From Naegleria lovaniensis (taxonomy: Eukaryota > Heterolobosea > Eutetramitea > Acrasida > Naegleriidae), in NCBI RefSeq assembly GCF_003324165.1, contig NW_025407868.1, positions 62,001 to 126,000 on the forward strand: 64,000 bases of DNA, written 5' to 3'. The translations under genes were made by a program, and so were the position numbers. Position 1 is the stretch's first letter, and every line of letters starts with the position of its first letter. Below are positions 54,918 to 64,000 of this stretch, in pieces. The notes under the pieces were generated by a model. That model ran no database searches, had not been told where the DNA came from, and worked only from the letters and a program-made list of their open reading frames with translations.

Positions 54918-56666
54918 ATGGATGAACCTCTTGAAGTCTTAACCACTCATCTCAAATCCAAAACACATCCCATCACCTACACTCCACAACATATCATTAT
55001 TGATGCTTCTCATCGTTATCCAAATGATACTCGTATCAAATTACCAAACCATCAACAGTTGTCTTTGGCTCAACTTTGGTTTATTCTCAAGAATGATGAT
55101 TTTGCAGCCTATTTGAAACAATGTAAAGAATATAACGTGAATTTTGTTTCATTTCCTGTCTTTCAATCCATCAAACAACATTTCAAATCAGAATTGGGAC
55201 AGGATGTAGATTATGGACATTTATTTGTGTTTGGTGGTGAAAATGATACAACGATTTTGCACGGAGAGACTCTTCCTGGTAGTACTAGTGCTGGCATTAG
55301 TGTGTCTTCTCTTGATACGGCTGGCGGTAGTCTTATGGATCAAAGTGGTGCTTCTTCAAAGAAGAGAGATTTAAATGAAGTAACCAATTTGAGCACTGAT
55401 CAAGATCGTAATAAGAAATCAAAACCATTTCATATTCCATTCTCATCAAGTGCTATGAGTCATACCATGGTTGAATTTGGAGAAAAAGAACAAGAATCTA
55501 AAAAGGAATTTATTTCATTCCTATCCAATTTGTTACAATCGGATTCGAGTAATGGTAGTGAGAATATGAATGTCGATTCCTATCTGCCTTATCTTGTCTA
55601 TGATCGAAGTCATGTCATTAATTTTATTAATTCTAAGGAAATTCCATTTAGTACTCGAATTACTCAAACACAAATTGAAAAGGAATATGTTGATAAGAAG
55701 AATACATCTCAACCTAGTACTGTGAATGGCAGTAATCAAACCACGTCATCTAAATCGATTTCATACTTTACAAATTGTTTAGATAATATCAAAAGATGTA
55801 GAGAGCATTTTGTTCATTACAAGAAAGAAGAACAAAAGAAAAAGAAAGAAAGAGAAAAGAAAGAAAAGGCTCAAAGTTATAATCAAGAAAATGTTAAATT
55901 GAATTACAATGTGAAGGGTAGATTTGATGAAAGAAATGTTTGGCAATCAGAATTTGGAAATGATAATATTATGGATGATTTACAAATCAACACGACAGGT
56001 TCTATGATGATGGACAATAGTAGTGCAATTGGTAACACTAACGGAGATTTCTCCGCAACCACCGCAGTAACCGGCACAACCGCTACCAGCCATCCACAAG
56101 AAAGCACTCGATCAAGTCAAGCCGTGGCATCATCTTCAGATAGTTCTAAACAAAAACCAACAGCAGATTCCAAACAACAACCCTCTAAGAAATCATTACC
56201 TATTATTTTACTTCCACCTGGTAGATCTTCACTTCTCACTCTTTACAATGTGAAAGATTTTCTCCAAAAAGGAACATTTATTACAACTGAAGATAAGAAG
56301 AAGAATTTAGATCCAAATTTACCAAAACCAAAGGAAGTAATCATCAAGCATCCAAAATCCAATCAACAATTTCTTGTATTGGATACAACAAAGAATTTGC
56401 AAAAGAAAGATTGGGATCGAGTAGTTGCAATATTTACAATTGGACAATTATGGCAATTCAAAGATAGCAATAATTGGTTCTCTACAGATCCATCAGTAAT
56501 ATTTGCAAAGAAGAAGGGATTTACTCTTGTCTATGACAGTGATGCATTGGCACCAAATCTTCAAAATTGGAATTTAGAAAAGTTATATATTAGCAAATCA
56601 GAGACAAAAAGACATACAGATAGCACGGTTGCAAGAAAGTTTTGGAATTCTATTGGTTTGGAATAA
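54918..56666 (+). CDS. CDC73: CDC73 / parafibromin, PAF1 complex subunit (~582 aa)
   Basis: Cdc73 links the PAF1 complex to RNA polymerase II and histone modification. The N-terminal domain begins MDEPLEVLTTHLKSK and includes LSLAQLWFILKNDDFAAYLK. The middle is Ser/Thr/Asn-rich with a basic coiled segment (KKEEQKKKKEREKKEKAQSY). The C-terminal Ras-like domain is clear: LPIILLPPGRSSLLTLYNVK, DFLQKGTFIT, HPKSNQQFLVLDT, DWDRVVAIFTIGQLWQFKDS, VIFAKKKGFTLVYD, TVARKFWNSIG. Order and length match the animal protein (531). Single exon. Confidence 0.92.
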   Translation: MDEPLEVLTTHLKSKTHPITYTPQHIIIDASHRYPNDTRIKLPNHQQLSLAQLWFILKNDDFAAYLKQCKEYNVNFVSFPVFQSIKQHFKSELGQDVDYGHLFVFGGENDTTILHGETLPGSTSAGISVSSLDTAGGSLMDQSGASSKKRDLNEVTNLSTDQDRNKKSKPFHIPFSSSAMSHTMVEFGEKEQESKKEFISFLSNLLQSDSSNGSENMNVDSYLPYLVYDRSHVINFINSKEIPFSTRITQTQIEKEYVDKKNTSQPSTVNGSNQTTSSKSISYFTNCLDNIKRCREHFVHYKKEEQKKKKEREKKEKAQSYNQENVKLNYNVKGRFDERNVWQSEFGNDNIMDDLQINTTGSMMMDNSSAIGNTNGDFSATTAVTGTTATSHPQESTRSSQAVASSSDSSKQKPTADSKQQPSKKSLPIILLPPGRSSLLTLYNVKDFLQKGTFITTEDKKKNLDPNLPKPKEVIIKHPKSNQQFLVLDTTKNLQKKDWDRVVAIFTIGQLWQFKDSNNWFSTDPSVIFAKKKGFTLVYDSDALAPNLQNWNLEKLYISKSETKRHTDSTVARKFWNSIGLE

Positions 56667-57033
56667 ATGTCTTTCGAAGACTTTTATCTTTGGAAGAAAT
56701 TAGGATCATGATTTCTTATCGGATTTGTTCCTGAAGCGTTTGAGTGTCATAAAAAAATCTGCCAGAACGAGCCATCATTTATTGTAAATCTTCAATTAAA
56801 AAAATATTGACGATCCATGTCTTTAGCATATTCTGTATTCCTTTTCACTGATTCGCTCAACCGTGATTGTTGTTTTGAATAGCAACTCTCTTCATCATCA
56901 TTTAATTGTTGCTGAGACCAAGAACAGATTTTTGGATTGTTCTCTTGTCAGTTAATCACAACCGTCGCGTACTTGTCGGTTGTTGTAAATATTTGAAACC
57001 TGATTGTAAATATATAATTTACTGAAAAGAGAC
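56667..57033. other. Intergenic region upstream of the MKP-like gene
   Basis: This 367-bp region has no gene. A TATA-like aaatatataattt lies at about 57007-57018, ~20 bp before the next ATG. Confidence 0.35.
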
Positions 57034-59058
57034 ATGAAACAAGCACAAGGGAAAAAGGCAACGTCGGCATTGGTAGTTGTACCACCTAGTACTTGCCTCC
57101 ATGATCAAGTAACTTGTTTTCAACGGCCCAATACTTACCCAACAAGTCCTATCCATCTACCATGTAGTAGTAGTAGTACTAGATCTCATTCGCATGAATA
57201 CATCCATAAGAACATTCCGTCCACTACTGTTTTGAATGAGTATACTCTCTCTTCGTTCCTTTCTCGTCAAGCACTCATTCAATACATGGTTCATGAACCT
57301 TACTCGACTCTCATCATTGATTGTAGAGATAGAAAGAATTTTGAAAAGAGTCATATCATGACTTCCATTCAGTCATGTCATTTGCGTTGGGATATCATCT
57401 TTAGAGAGGATTCGATTCTAACTTGTCAAGTTGCTACAACATCTCACTGGTATCAACAACAACAACAACAGCAACAACAACAACTCTACTATCATGAACA
57501 AATACTTTTCAAATGCAAGGATTATTATGAGAGAATTGTTCTCGTTATGGACACAATGTGGTTGGCGGATGAAAAAAATTTGATGATGAATAAGGAAAAT
57601 AGAAACATTGAAATGGAAGAGTGGAATGGCAAGACGAATCGTAGTAGTAGTAGTACCACTTTCACTAAATCAAAAAAACCAAGAGTATATCTTCTTGAGG
57701 GTGGATTTTCAGAGTTTTATCATCATCACTCCAATCTATGTTGGAATTTGGAAACGATGAAAGAATTTTGCATGCATGAGCCTCAGAAAGAAATTCAGAT
57801 GGTCATGCGCAAGGAAGAAGAAAATTCATTTCATCATCATCATGGTACTGCTGAGGATCATGATACTATGGTGGTGGTCCATAGGGAGAAATCCAATGGT
57901 TCTACTATTACTTTTAATCCAGTTCATTGTGATTTACTAATTCCTCACTTCTCACAACAGGAGGGAGTAACACTCACTACTAATACTTTTAATACTTCTA
58001 CTATGAATACCATGAATACCATGAATAATATGAATACCATGAATACTATGAATACTACTACTACTTCATTACCCTCCATGGAAGCTCGTATTAGAAATGC
58101 CCATCAATTAATTTTTTCAAACCTCTCTCAACGAGTCACTTGCGAGAAACCAACGAAATTGTTTGCTAACTTGTTTTTGGGAAATGTTCAAAATTCAATG
58201 AATATTCAACAACTCTCTGAATTGGGAGTGACATGTATTATTAATGCTGCACTTGAATGTGAAAATGTATTTGAAAACAGTCATTCCCTTCCTGTAAATT
58301 GTACCAATAATAATCAAAGACTTCCAACCGACGCATTGTCCTTACACAACAACGGTGTGGGTGTGAATATAAAGGATGATCATACCAACATGGATCACAT
58401 CCATAATCATACAATTTCAACATCTATAGTCAATCCTCATAGAATCCTCTATTGTAACATACCAGTACGTGACTCTGAAGATGAGAATATAAGTCTCTAT
58501 TTTGAGAAATGTTTTCAATTCATTGAGATGGCCAAACGAGAACAAAGAAAAGTTCTTGTTCATTGTTTTATGGGAATGTCTAGATCTGCATGTTTGGTTG
58601 TTGCTTGTTTAATGAAATTCAAAGAATGGTCTCTGGAAAAAGCATTCCAATACGTAAAGAAGAAGAGACCATCCATTGAAATTAATTGTGGATTTATGAA
58701 ACAATTGGTAGAATTAGAAACGAAATTATTCAAGGATCGAGTTCACACACCTACGAAAGAAACAACACCACTCATGAATGGTAATAATACAACAGCAGTG
58801 ATTACATCTGCAACAAGTCATTGCTCATCTTTGAAAGATGACACTTCACGACACATGTTGCTAGCAGTTACAAAACGATCATCATCGAAAAAGATCTCAG
58901 AATTTATTCATGAACAACAACATGAAGACCAATCATTTGTTATGGCACGAGGAGGAGATGTCACTCCACCATCCTTTTCACCACCCACTCATCCACAAAC
59001 ACCCCCTAACCATTTTGCGAATTTTGAAGATCAATTCGAAAGTAAACACGATGATTGA
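57034..59058 (+). CDS. MAP-kinase-phosphatase-like protein (rhodanese + DSP, ~674 aa)
   Basis: The layout is that of MKPs. An N-terminal rhodanese/CDC25-like domain (~65-245) has YSTLIIDCRDRKNFEKSHIM and KPRVYLLEGGFSEFYHHHSN, with a poly-Gln insert. A low-complexity linker holds a (MNT)n repeat. The dual-specificity phosphatase domain (~365-565) begins LFANLFLGNVQNSMNIQQLS. It contains RDSEDENISLYFEKCFQFIE and the active site HCFMGMSRS (Cys511, Arg517, Ser after Arg), then VKKKRPSIEINCGFMKQLVE. The general-acid Asp lies in the VRDSEDEN loop. A ~60-residue His/Asn/Ser insert sits inside the DSP fold. A specific MAPK partner cannot be read. Confidence 0.88.
   Translation: MKQAQGKKATSALVVVPPSTCLHDQVTCFQRPNTYPTSPIHLPCSSSSTRSHSHEYIHKNIPSTTVLNEYTLSSFLSRQALIQYMVHEPYSTLIIDCRDRKNFEKSHIMTSIQSCHLRWDIIFREDSILTCQVATTSHWYQQQQQQQQQQLYYHEQILFKCKDYYERIVLVMDTMWLADEKNLMMNKENRNIEMEEWNGKTNRSSSSTTFTKSKKPRVYLLEGGFSEFYHHHSNLCWNLETMKEFCMHEPQKEIQMVMRKEEENSFHHHHGTAEDHDTMVVVHREKSNGSTITFNPVHCDLLIPHFSQQEGVTLTTNTFNTSTMNTMNTMNNMNTMNTMNTTTTSLPSMEARIRNAHQLIFSNLSQRVTCEKPTKLFANLFLGNVQNSMNIQQLSELGVTCIINAALECENVFENSHSLPVNCTNNNQRLPTDALSLHNNGVGVNIKDDHTNMDHIHNHTISTSIVNPHRILYCNIPVRDSEDENISLYFEKCFQFIEMAKREQRKVLVHCFMGMSRSACLVVACLMKFKEWSLEKAFQYVKKKRPSIEINCGFMKQLVELETKLFKDRVHTPTKETTPLMNGNNTTAVITSATSHCSSLKDDTSRHMLLAVTKRSSSKKISEFIHEQQHEDQSFVMARGGDVTPPSFSPPTHPQTPPNHFANFEDQFESKHDD
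58003..58065 (+). repeat. 9-bp tandem repeat (Met-Asn-Thr)n
   Basis: About six imperfect ATGAATACC/T units lie in frame in the linker of the MKP-like gene. Confidence 0.85.
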
Positions 59059-59344
59059 TTTCAATACAAATACCCAACGGTGGTTATACATTATATTGTT
59101 GAGATAGTACTGAACCAAATGACGCCGTGTGATCCTTGTGGATCTCTCTCTCATGAAATCATTGAACGTAGGTTGACAGTCAGAGATCTCTCTCGAACCA
59201 TGTTTGCCTTATTAACTGCTAAAATTTTTCTCTCAAAAAAATTACGATTTCCAAGACAACTTCTCTTGAATAAGGAGTCCGGCACTGCAACAGTGTGCGC
59301 TGTAAATATATTCTGAATCATTTCATCATCCCGAAGCATCAACC

Positions 59345-60955
59345 ATGCCGAAAAGGGGGACTGCTAAGGAAGCAGAAAAGGCTCCCACCATAGAGGAGCA
59401 ACTACAACACTGTATCGCCGAGGTTCAAAACAAAGCCCTTGAAATTGAAGGACTGAAGGCTAAAACGAAGGCCTTGCAAACCTATAAGGAGATGTATGAA
59501 AAATTGAAACAAGAACATGATGCGTTTGTTGAAGAATTAAAACATCGAGAAGCAGAGTCTGTAAGTAGAGGATCACGATCTCTCTAATTTTTCATATTCG
59601 GAAATGAATCAACATGATTCCATGCAGATTCAAGTAGCAAACTTTCTGAGAAAAGATTTAGAATTAAAGAATCGAACAATTTTGCAACATCAAAAGGATT
59701 TGTCTGAAAATACACAACATCATAAGCAACTGGTTACTAAATTGGAGAAACAGTTGGAGGAAGCCAAACAGCGATTCTCAGAGGACCTGTTGACAAAGGA
59801 TACAGAGCTACTGAATTTAGAAAAGGCTTTGTCGTTACAGGACGAATTAAAGGTAGGTTTTATTCATCCACTGAGGACGTTGTTGTTGTAAATATAAAAT
59901 TCTGACAGAAAGAGCTGGAAAAATATAAACAACTGTATCATGAAAAAGAACAAGAAAACGAGCAAATACGGAAATTTTTTGACGCAGAGTTAACAAAATC
60001 CAAACAAATATTTATTAAGGAAACGATGAGGTCACGAAAAGAAGAGAGTGGAATTCAAGAACAATTCGAGAGAGAAGTTGAGGAGCGAGCTCTCCAGCTG
60101 ATTGACGAAAAAAGTAGATCAATCTATGAACAGAATATTCTCTTGAAGGCACAGCTTGAAGAGTGTCAACAAGAACTTCGTGAGTGTTCACAAGAAAAAG
60201 AAAAATACAAGCAAGAAAATAAGAATCTCACACGTACCATCGAAATGAATAAGGATCTTCTCAAAGAATATACGAAACAGTGTTTCAACTTGTCCAAAGA
60301 ATTGCGAACCATGAACCAAAAATATGACACCGAGAAGGTCTTTGTCGATTTAGAAAAGAGGTTTAACGAAGAAAAGCATGATTTGAAAGAAAAATATGAA
60401 CAGCAGATTAAGGATTTAGAGAAAAAACGAGATGAGCTTTCCAAAATTTTGCAAATTCGAAACAGAGAATTAAATCATATTCGAAAGATTGGTAAGAAAT
60501 TGTTAGAGCAACGAACCGAATTGGAAATGTTCTTTAACGAAGCACTTGGTACAGTGAAAGAACAATTGAAAAATCCACCTAGTAGTAGTAATGTTGTGAC
60601 CTATGCAAAAACTCAAGTCGAAGAACTACGAGGACAAACAAATCAATCTCTTCCACCAATTTCTAAATCTCCAGTACTTCCTCCTGATCAACAACCTCCC
60701 CAACCCTCATTTCCATCACTCTCTTGGCAAGATAAGGAAAAAGTTCTCAAAATATTGTTTGATAAGATTAATGGAATACCTTCTAAAAATCAAAACTCGC
60801 AGCAAACCAACAAACACACTTCAAACAATTCCTTTCAAGAAAGCCCAAAGCCAGTCAAGCTTAAACTTCAAAATTCATTGGCTAGTTTGAATCAAGCGTT
60901 TAGAACAGGAACACCATCCAGTAATCGATCTACAGATTTTATGTTTGGAGATTGA
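59345..60955 (+). CDS. Coiled-coil protein, BBOF1/CCDC176-like (3 exons, ~495 aa)
   Basis: Exons are 59345-59560, 59628-59852 and 59909-60955; introns of 67 and 56 bp are in phase. After a basic Ala/Lys start (MPKRGTAKEAEKAPTIEEQL) the protein is a nearly continuous coiled coil to ~residue 380. It includes LEEAKQRFSEDLLTKDTELL, REVEERALQLIDEKSRSIYE and QIRNRELNHIRKIGKKLLEQ followed by RTELEMFFNEALGTVKEQL. A Pro-rich linker then leads to LSWQDKEKVLKILFDKINGI. The EQRTE-FF-(E/D)AL and the final 'W--KEKVL--LF-K-NG' blocks recall BBOF1, which maintains basal-body orientation in animal ciliated cells. The name is tentative; a ciliary coiled-coil role is likely. Confidence 0.7.
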
Positions 60956-61073
60956 GGTCTTACTTGTCAAAAGAGGATTTTCATCCTCATGGAAAACAAA
61001 TTTGATTGGGCTTTTGTTTACAAGAGGAGAACAACAGAACAACGGAGGCACAACAGCAACAAGAAATAAAAAA

Positions 61074-62426
61074 ATGTCATCATCGGCCCACACTCAAATC
61101 ATTGACTCGTATTTTCTTCCAAGTGATGTGTGTATAATTTCGGGAGCATCCTCAGGCATTGGAAAGAAGATTGCATTGGAATTGTCAAAATTTAAGACCA
61201 AGTAAATATCATGATCGGTCATTGTGTTTCAATTAATTTCTAATAATTTTTTTATATAATCCAAGTGTGATATTACTTGCAAGAACTAAATCATTATTAG
61301 AACAAGTATCTCAAGAGTGTCTTTCATTGGGTGCATCCTCAACACTTGTGGTCCCTTGTGACGTGAGTAATGAAGAGCAATGCAAGTATGTATTTTAAGA
61401 GTCATCATCAAGTGATCGAATGATATGTTCGAAAAATGATCATTCATGTAAAAACATGTACAATTCAATTAATTGGATGAAATAATCCAATGAACAATTT
61501 TAAATATGATGAAAATAATTATCATATGAACAATTTTAAATATGATGAAAATAATTCCAAATAATTCCAAGAAATGCCATTCAAATCATTCACTCCAAAT
61601 ACAATGGTCGTTTAGATAAATTATTTCTATGTGCAGGTATTAGTGGAAGTGTACCATTTGAACACATTCAAGACATGTCCATCTTTGAACAAATGTTTAA
61701 AACCAATGTGATGGGATATATCTATCTTACTAAATTCGCATTACCATTATTGAAACAATCAAAATCGAATCCACACATTTGTGTCATGAGTAGTATGAGT
61801 GGAATCATTCCAATTCCAATGAGAACTGCTTATTGTATGTCAAAATTTGCTGTTGAAGGATTTTTTAGAACTTTGAGAACGGAATTGAAAAATACCAATG
61901 ATACGAAACATATTTGTATTACCTTAATATGTCCTGGATGGTATGTAGAGTTATATATATTTGACTTTTTCTCTTTGAATATTCTCACAATTTCTTTTGA
62001 ATTTGACATTCTATGCATTCACATGTGAATATTCTCACAATTTCTTTTGAATTTCAATACTACTCATTCACCTGCGAATATACTCACATTACTTGAATAT
62101 CTAAAAAAAAACACTTGAAATATTTCTCACCACTTGATGACAATATATGAAAAAGGGTGGATACTGAGATTCGAAAACATCACGTGACTGAACATCAAAC
62201 CAATTATGATAATGGATCCAAGATGATGAGCGTTGAAGAATGTGTTGAACAAACATTGAAAGCAGTGAGACAAAAGAAATCAACTCTACGTTTCAAAACA
62301 CTCTACAATTGGTCTCCCATCATTTATGAATTGTATCCAAAATTTATTGAAGATTTAACTGTGAAAAAAACTGGATTTACACAATTGATGGAAAACCACT
62401 CTCAAACAAGACAATCCAAATTGTAA
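61074..62426 (+). CDS. Short-chain dehydrogenase/reductase (4 exons, ~295 aa)
   Basis: Exons are 61074-61201, 61266-61385, 61572-61940 and 62156-62426, all in phase. The NAD(P)-binding Gly motif is SGASSGIG (~residues 22-29), the acidic loop is PCDVSN, and the structural motif is CAG (usual NAG) in LFLCAGISG. The catalytic Ser is in SSMSG and YxxxK is YCMSK (in TAYCMSKFAVEGFFRTLRTE); the PG motif is CPGWVDTEI. The classical SDR with C-terminal extension (LYNWSPIIYELYPKFIEDLT) resembles DHRS7/11-beta-HSD-like reductases. Substrate unknown. Introns 2 and 3 are long (186 and 215 bp) and each contains an exact internal duplication. Six As precede the ATG. Confidence 0.85.
61490..61556 (+). repeat. 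Exact 31-bp duplication inside SDR intron 2
   Basis: Copies at 61490-61520 and 61526-61556 (atgaacaattttaaatatg...) are identical, with a 5-bp spacer. Confidence 0.9.
61976..62054 (+). repeat. Exact 29-bp duplication inside SDR intron 3
   Basis: Copies at 61976-62004 and 62026-62054 (tgaatattctcacaatttc...) are identical, with period 50. Confidence 0.9.
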
Positions 62427-62568
62427 GGATATCATGTTCTCGAATATGATGCGTTTTGGATTGAATTTCCAAACAAGCAAATTGTAAGGATTGAATTCAA
62501 TCCTTCGTATCCTCTCAAAAACACTTCCAAACCTCACAAGAACATTTGATTACAATTTCAATAAAAAA

Positions 62569-63700
62569 ATGGCTCCAAAACGCAAATCCAATGCCAGCTC
62601 GTCATCATCGCCCGGCAAAAACACCACTCCCAGCAAAAAGAAGAAGAAAGATGAAGAAGTAGAATCCGAAGATGAAGAATCTTCTCAATTGGATGATTTG
62701 GCTTCTCCTGCCAAGACCACCGTATCGGATCCTAAAGAATTAGGATTGTTGGAACATTCGTATGATCCCGATACTCATTACAAATTCATTAGTTTCAATG
62801 TCAATGGAATTAGTGCACTGATGAAGAAGGAGAATTATATTAAATTATTGGGAGATTCTGAAAAACCCTATTGTATTTGTTTGCAAGAGACTAAACTTAC
62901 AGCAAAGAATCAAAGCAAGTTTGAAAAGATTCTTCCTGGTTATACAGCTCACTTTAATCATTGTGTGGCAAAGGTAAGTGAAATTTGTCCATGAATACTT
63001 TTGAATACATGTTGATTGTCATGACTCCATACTACTGTGTTCCACATATTCAGAATGGTTATTCTGGAACTGCTGTTTTTACTTTGGATTCACATCCTCC
63101 TGTAAAAGTCTCTTTTGGAATGGGAATTAGTAAGCATGATAATGAAGGTCGTCTCATTACAGTCGAATACGAAGATGTTTATTTAGTGAATACCTATGTT
63201 CCAAACTCTGGTCAGAAACTAGAGAGACTTGATTATAGAACTACAGAATGGGATGTGGACATGTTAAATTATTTGAAGAAACTTGAAGCAACCAAACCTG
63301 TAAGTAATATTTTTACAAAAGATAATACCCTTTAACCTGTCATAAAAAGGTCGTCTGGACTGGAGATTTAAACGTTGCAGTATTGGATATTGATGTCCAT
63401 AATCCAAAAGGTAACAAGAAAACTGCTGGGTTTACAGATCAAGAACGTAAAGCCACTCCAATTGTTCAACATAATTTTATTGATTCATTTAGACTGTTCC
63501 ATCCTCAAACACCCGATTGTTACACCTATTGGGGTTATCGATTCAATATGAGAGCAAAAAATAAGGGTTGGAGATTGGATTATTTCATTTGTTCTCAAAG
63601 CTTGAAAGAAAATATTGAGAGTAGTTATATTTTGAGTAAGGTACTTGGAAGTGATCACTGTCCAATTTCATTAGTTTTGAAAAAGCCAAAGAAGGAGTAA
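62569..63700 (+). CDS. APEX1: AP endonuclease of the exonuclease III family, APE1-like (3 exons, ~333 aa)
   Basis: Cleaves abasic sites in base-excision repair. Exons are 62569-62973, 63054-63299 and 63350-63700; introns of 80 and 50 bp. The N-terminus (MAPKRKSNASSSSS, KKKKKDEE) is nuclear-signal-like. Catalytic motifs are SFNVNGI (Asn), CLQETKL (metal Glu), NTYVPNSG, TGDLNVA (Asp and Asn) and GSDHCPI (Asp-His). GYSGTAVF and YWGYRFNMRAKNKGWRLDYF are also conserved. Length resembles human APE1 (318). The ATG at 62569 follows six As. An in-frame ATG at 62491 would add 26 residues that look like a mitochondrial leader. Confidence 0.95.
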
Positions 63701-63805
63701 AGAGTGCGTTGACTCAAGTCAATTGAAGAATATCATAATTTGTTTGACATAAATTCTGATTGACATCAAGTTGATTGCTCGAAAATAAATTCACTGCGCA
63801 AAAAA

Positions 63806-64000
63806 ATGTTCAGGTCATCCCGTGTGCTATTGAACGAGGCTAGAGCATCTGTTTGTCGATATGTAACAAACCAATCCATGCATACCAACATAAATAATGT
63901 AATCCAAAGACACTACAGTGTCTGCAGCTCCTCGTCCTATAATCCTCACAAATATCAAAATACTCTTAAATCATTTGATCATCACGTACAACCATCATCA
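63806..64000 (+). CDS. N-terminus of a probable mitochondrial protein, cut by the window edge
   Basis: Sixty-five codons are visible from ATG 63806 (after six As) to the right edge. MFRSSRVLLNEARASVCRYV is Arg/Ser-rich with only one acidic residue, as in mitochondrial presequences. QRHYSVCSSS carries an R-x-Y|S pattern like the R-3 processing site. After that only low-complexity polar sequence is seen, so the mature protein cannot be identified. Confidence 0.6.
   Translation, partial: MFRSSRVLLNEARASVCRYVTNQSMHTNINNVIQRHYSVCSSSSYNPHKYQNTLKSFDHHVQPSS

Noticed and set aside
1-64000. tRNA, rRNA, CRISPR arrays, insertion sequences
   Set aside because: No cloverleaf with A/B boxes, no rRNA motifs, no regularly spaced identical repeats and no transposase were seen by eye.

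Overview
The window is a gene-dense stretch of a protist nuclear genome, most likely a heterolobosean amoeboflagellate close to Naegleria. This placement is inference. It rests on the AT-rich and very compact layout, the short GT-AG introns (mostly 42-80 bp), and the long Ser/Thr/Asn/Gln/His low-complexity tracts inside otherwise conserved proteins. It also rests on motility genes (CLUAP1/IFT38, DYNLT2B, DRC12, a BBOF1-like coiled coil) sitting beside an amoeba-style signalling set of adenylate cyclase, phosphodiesterase-like protein, phosphatases and kinase. TAA, TAG and TGA all end convincing genes, so the code looks standard. I see no tRNA, rRNA, CRISPR array or transposon.

Layout. 1-5 kb: an unknown gene running off the left edge, a degenerate cyclic-nucleotide phosphodiesterase, and a divergent three-exon FHA gene. 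5-9.4 kb: an SP/TP-rich protein, then two cilium genes tail to tail (CLUAP1 and the dynein-2 light chain DYNLT2B). 9.5-16.8 kb: a metallophosphoesterase with apparent frame lesions, PP5 phosphatase, an F-box protein and two unknowns. 16.8-25.1 kb: an ARID protein and the 1,935-residue proteasome activator PA200/BLM10. 25.5-31.7 kb: a PTP-like phosphatase, two low-complexity proteins (one with a SAM-like domain) and an ABCG half-transporter. 31.8-40.8 kb: KRI1, a TPR-like protein, a C2-kinase lacking the catalytic Asp, and CTNNBL1. 42.5-50.0 kb: a transmembrane adenylate cyclase, BOP1/ERB1 and a six-exon DDHD phospholipase. 50.3-64 kb: a NUP42-like FG protein, a membrane protein, a small heat-shock protein, DRC12, PHF5A, CDC73, a rhodanese-DSP MAP-kinase phosphatase, a BBOF1-like protein, a short-chain dehydrogenase, an AP endonuclease, and the start of a probable mitochondrial protein.

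The genes are not an operon and mostly act in separate pathways: ribosome biogenesis (KRI1, BOP1), splicing (PHF5A, CTNNBL1), transcription (CDC73, ARID), cilium, and cAMP/phospho-signalling. Recurring features are an A-run directly before most start codons, tightly packed convergent 3' ends, divergent pairs sharing short promoters, and two intron classes: short unique introns, and long introns built from internal tandem duplications.

The observations most worth a second look are the PDE-like protein missing two metal ligands but with a myristoylation-type N-terminus, the HRN pseudokinase fused to a C2 domain, the damaged metallophosphoesterase, two large palindromes in one 3' intergenic region, the intron duplications, and a possible mitochondrial leader on the AP endonuclease. 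No clearly novel multi-gene system is evident.
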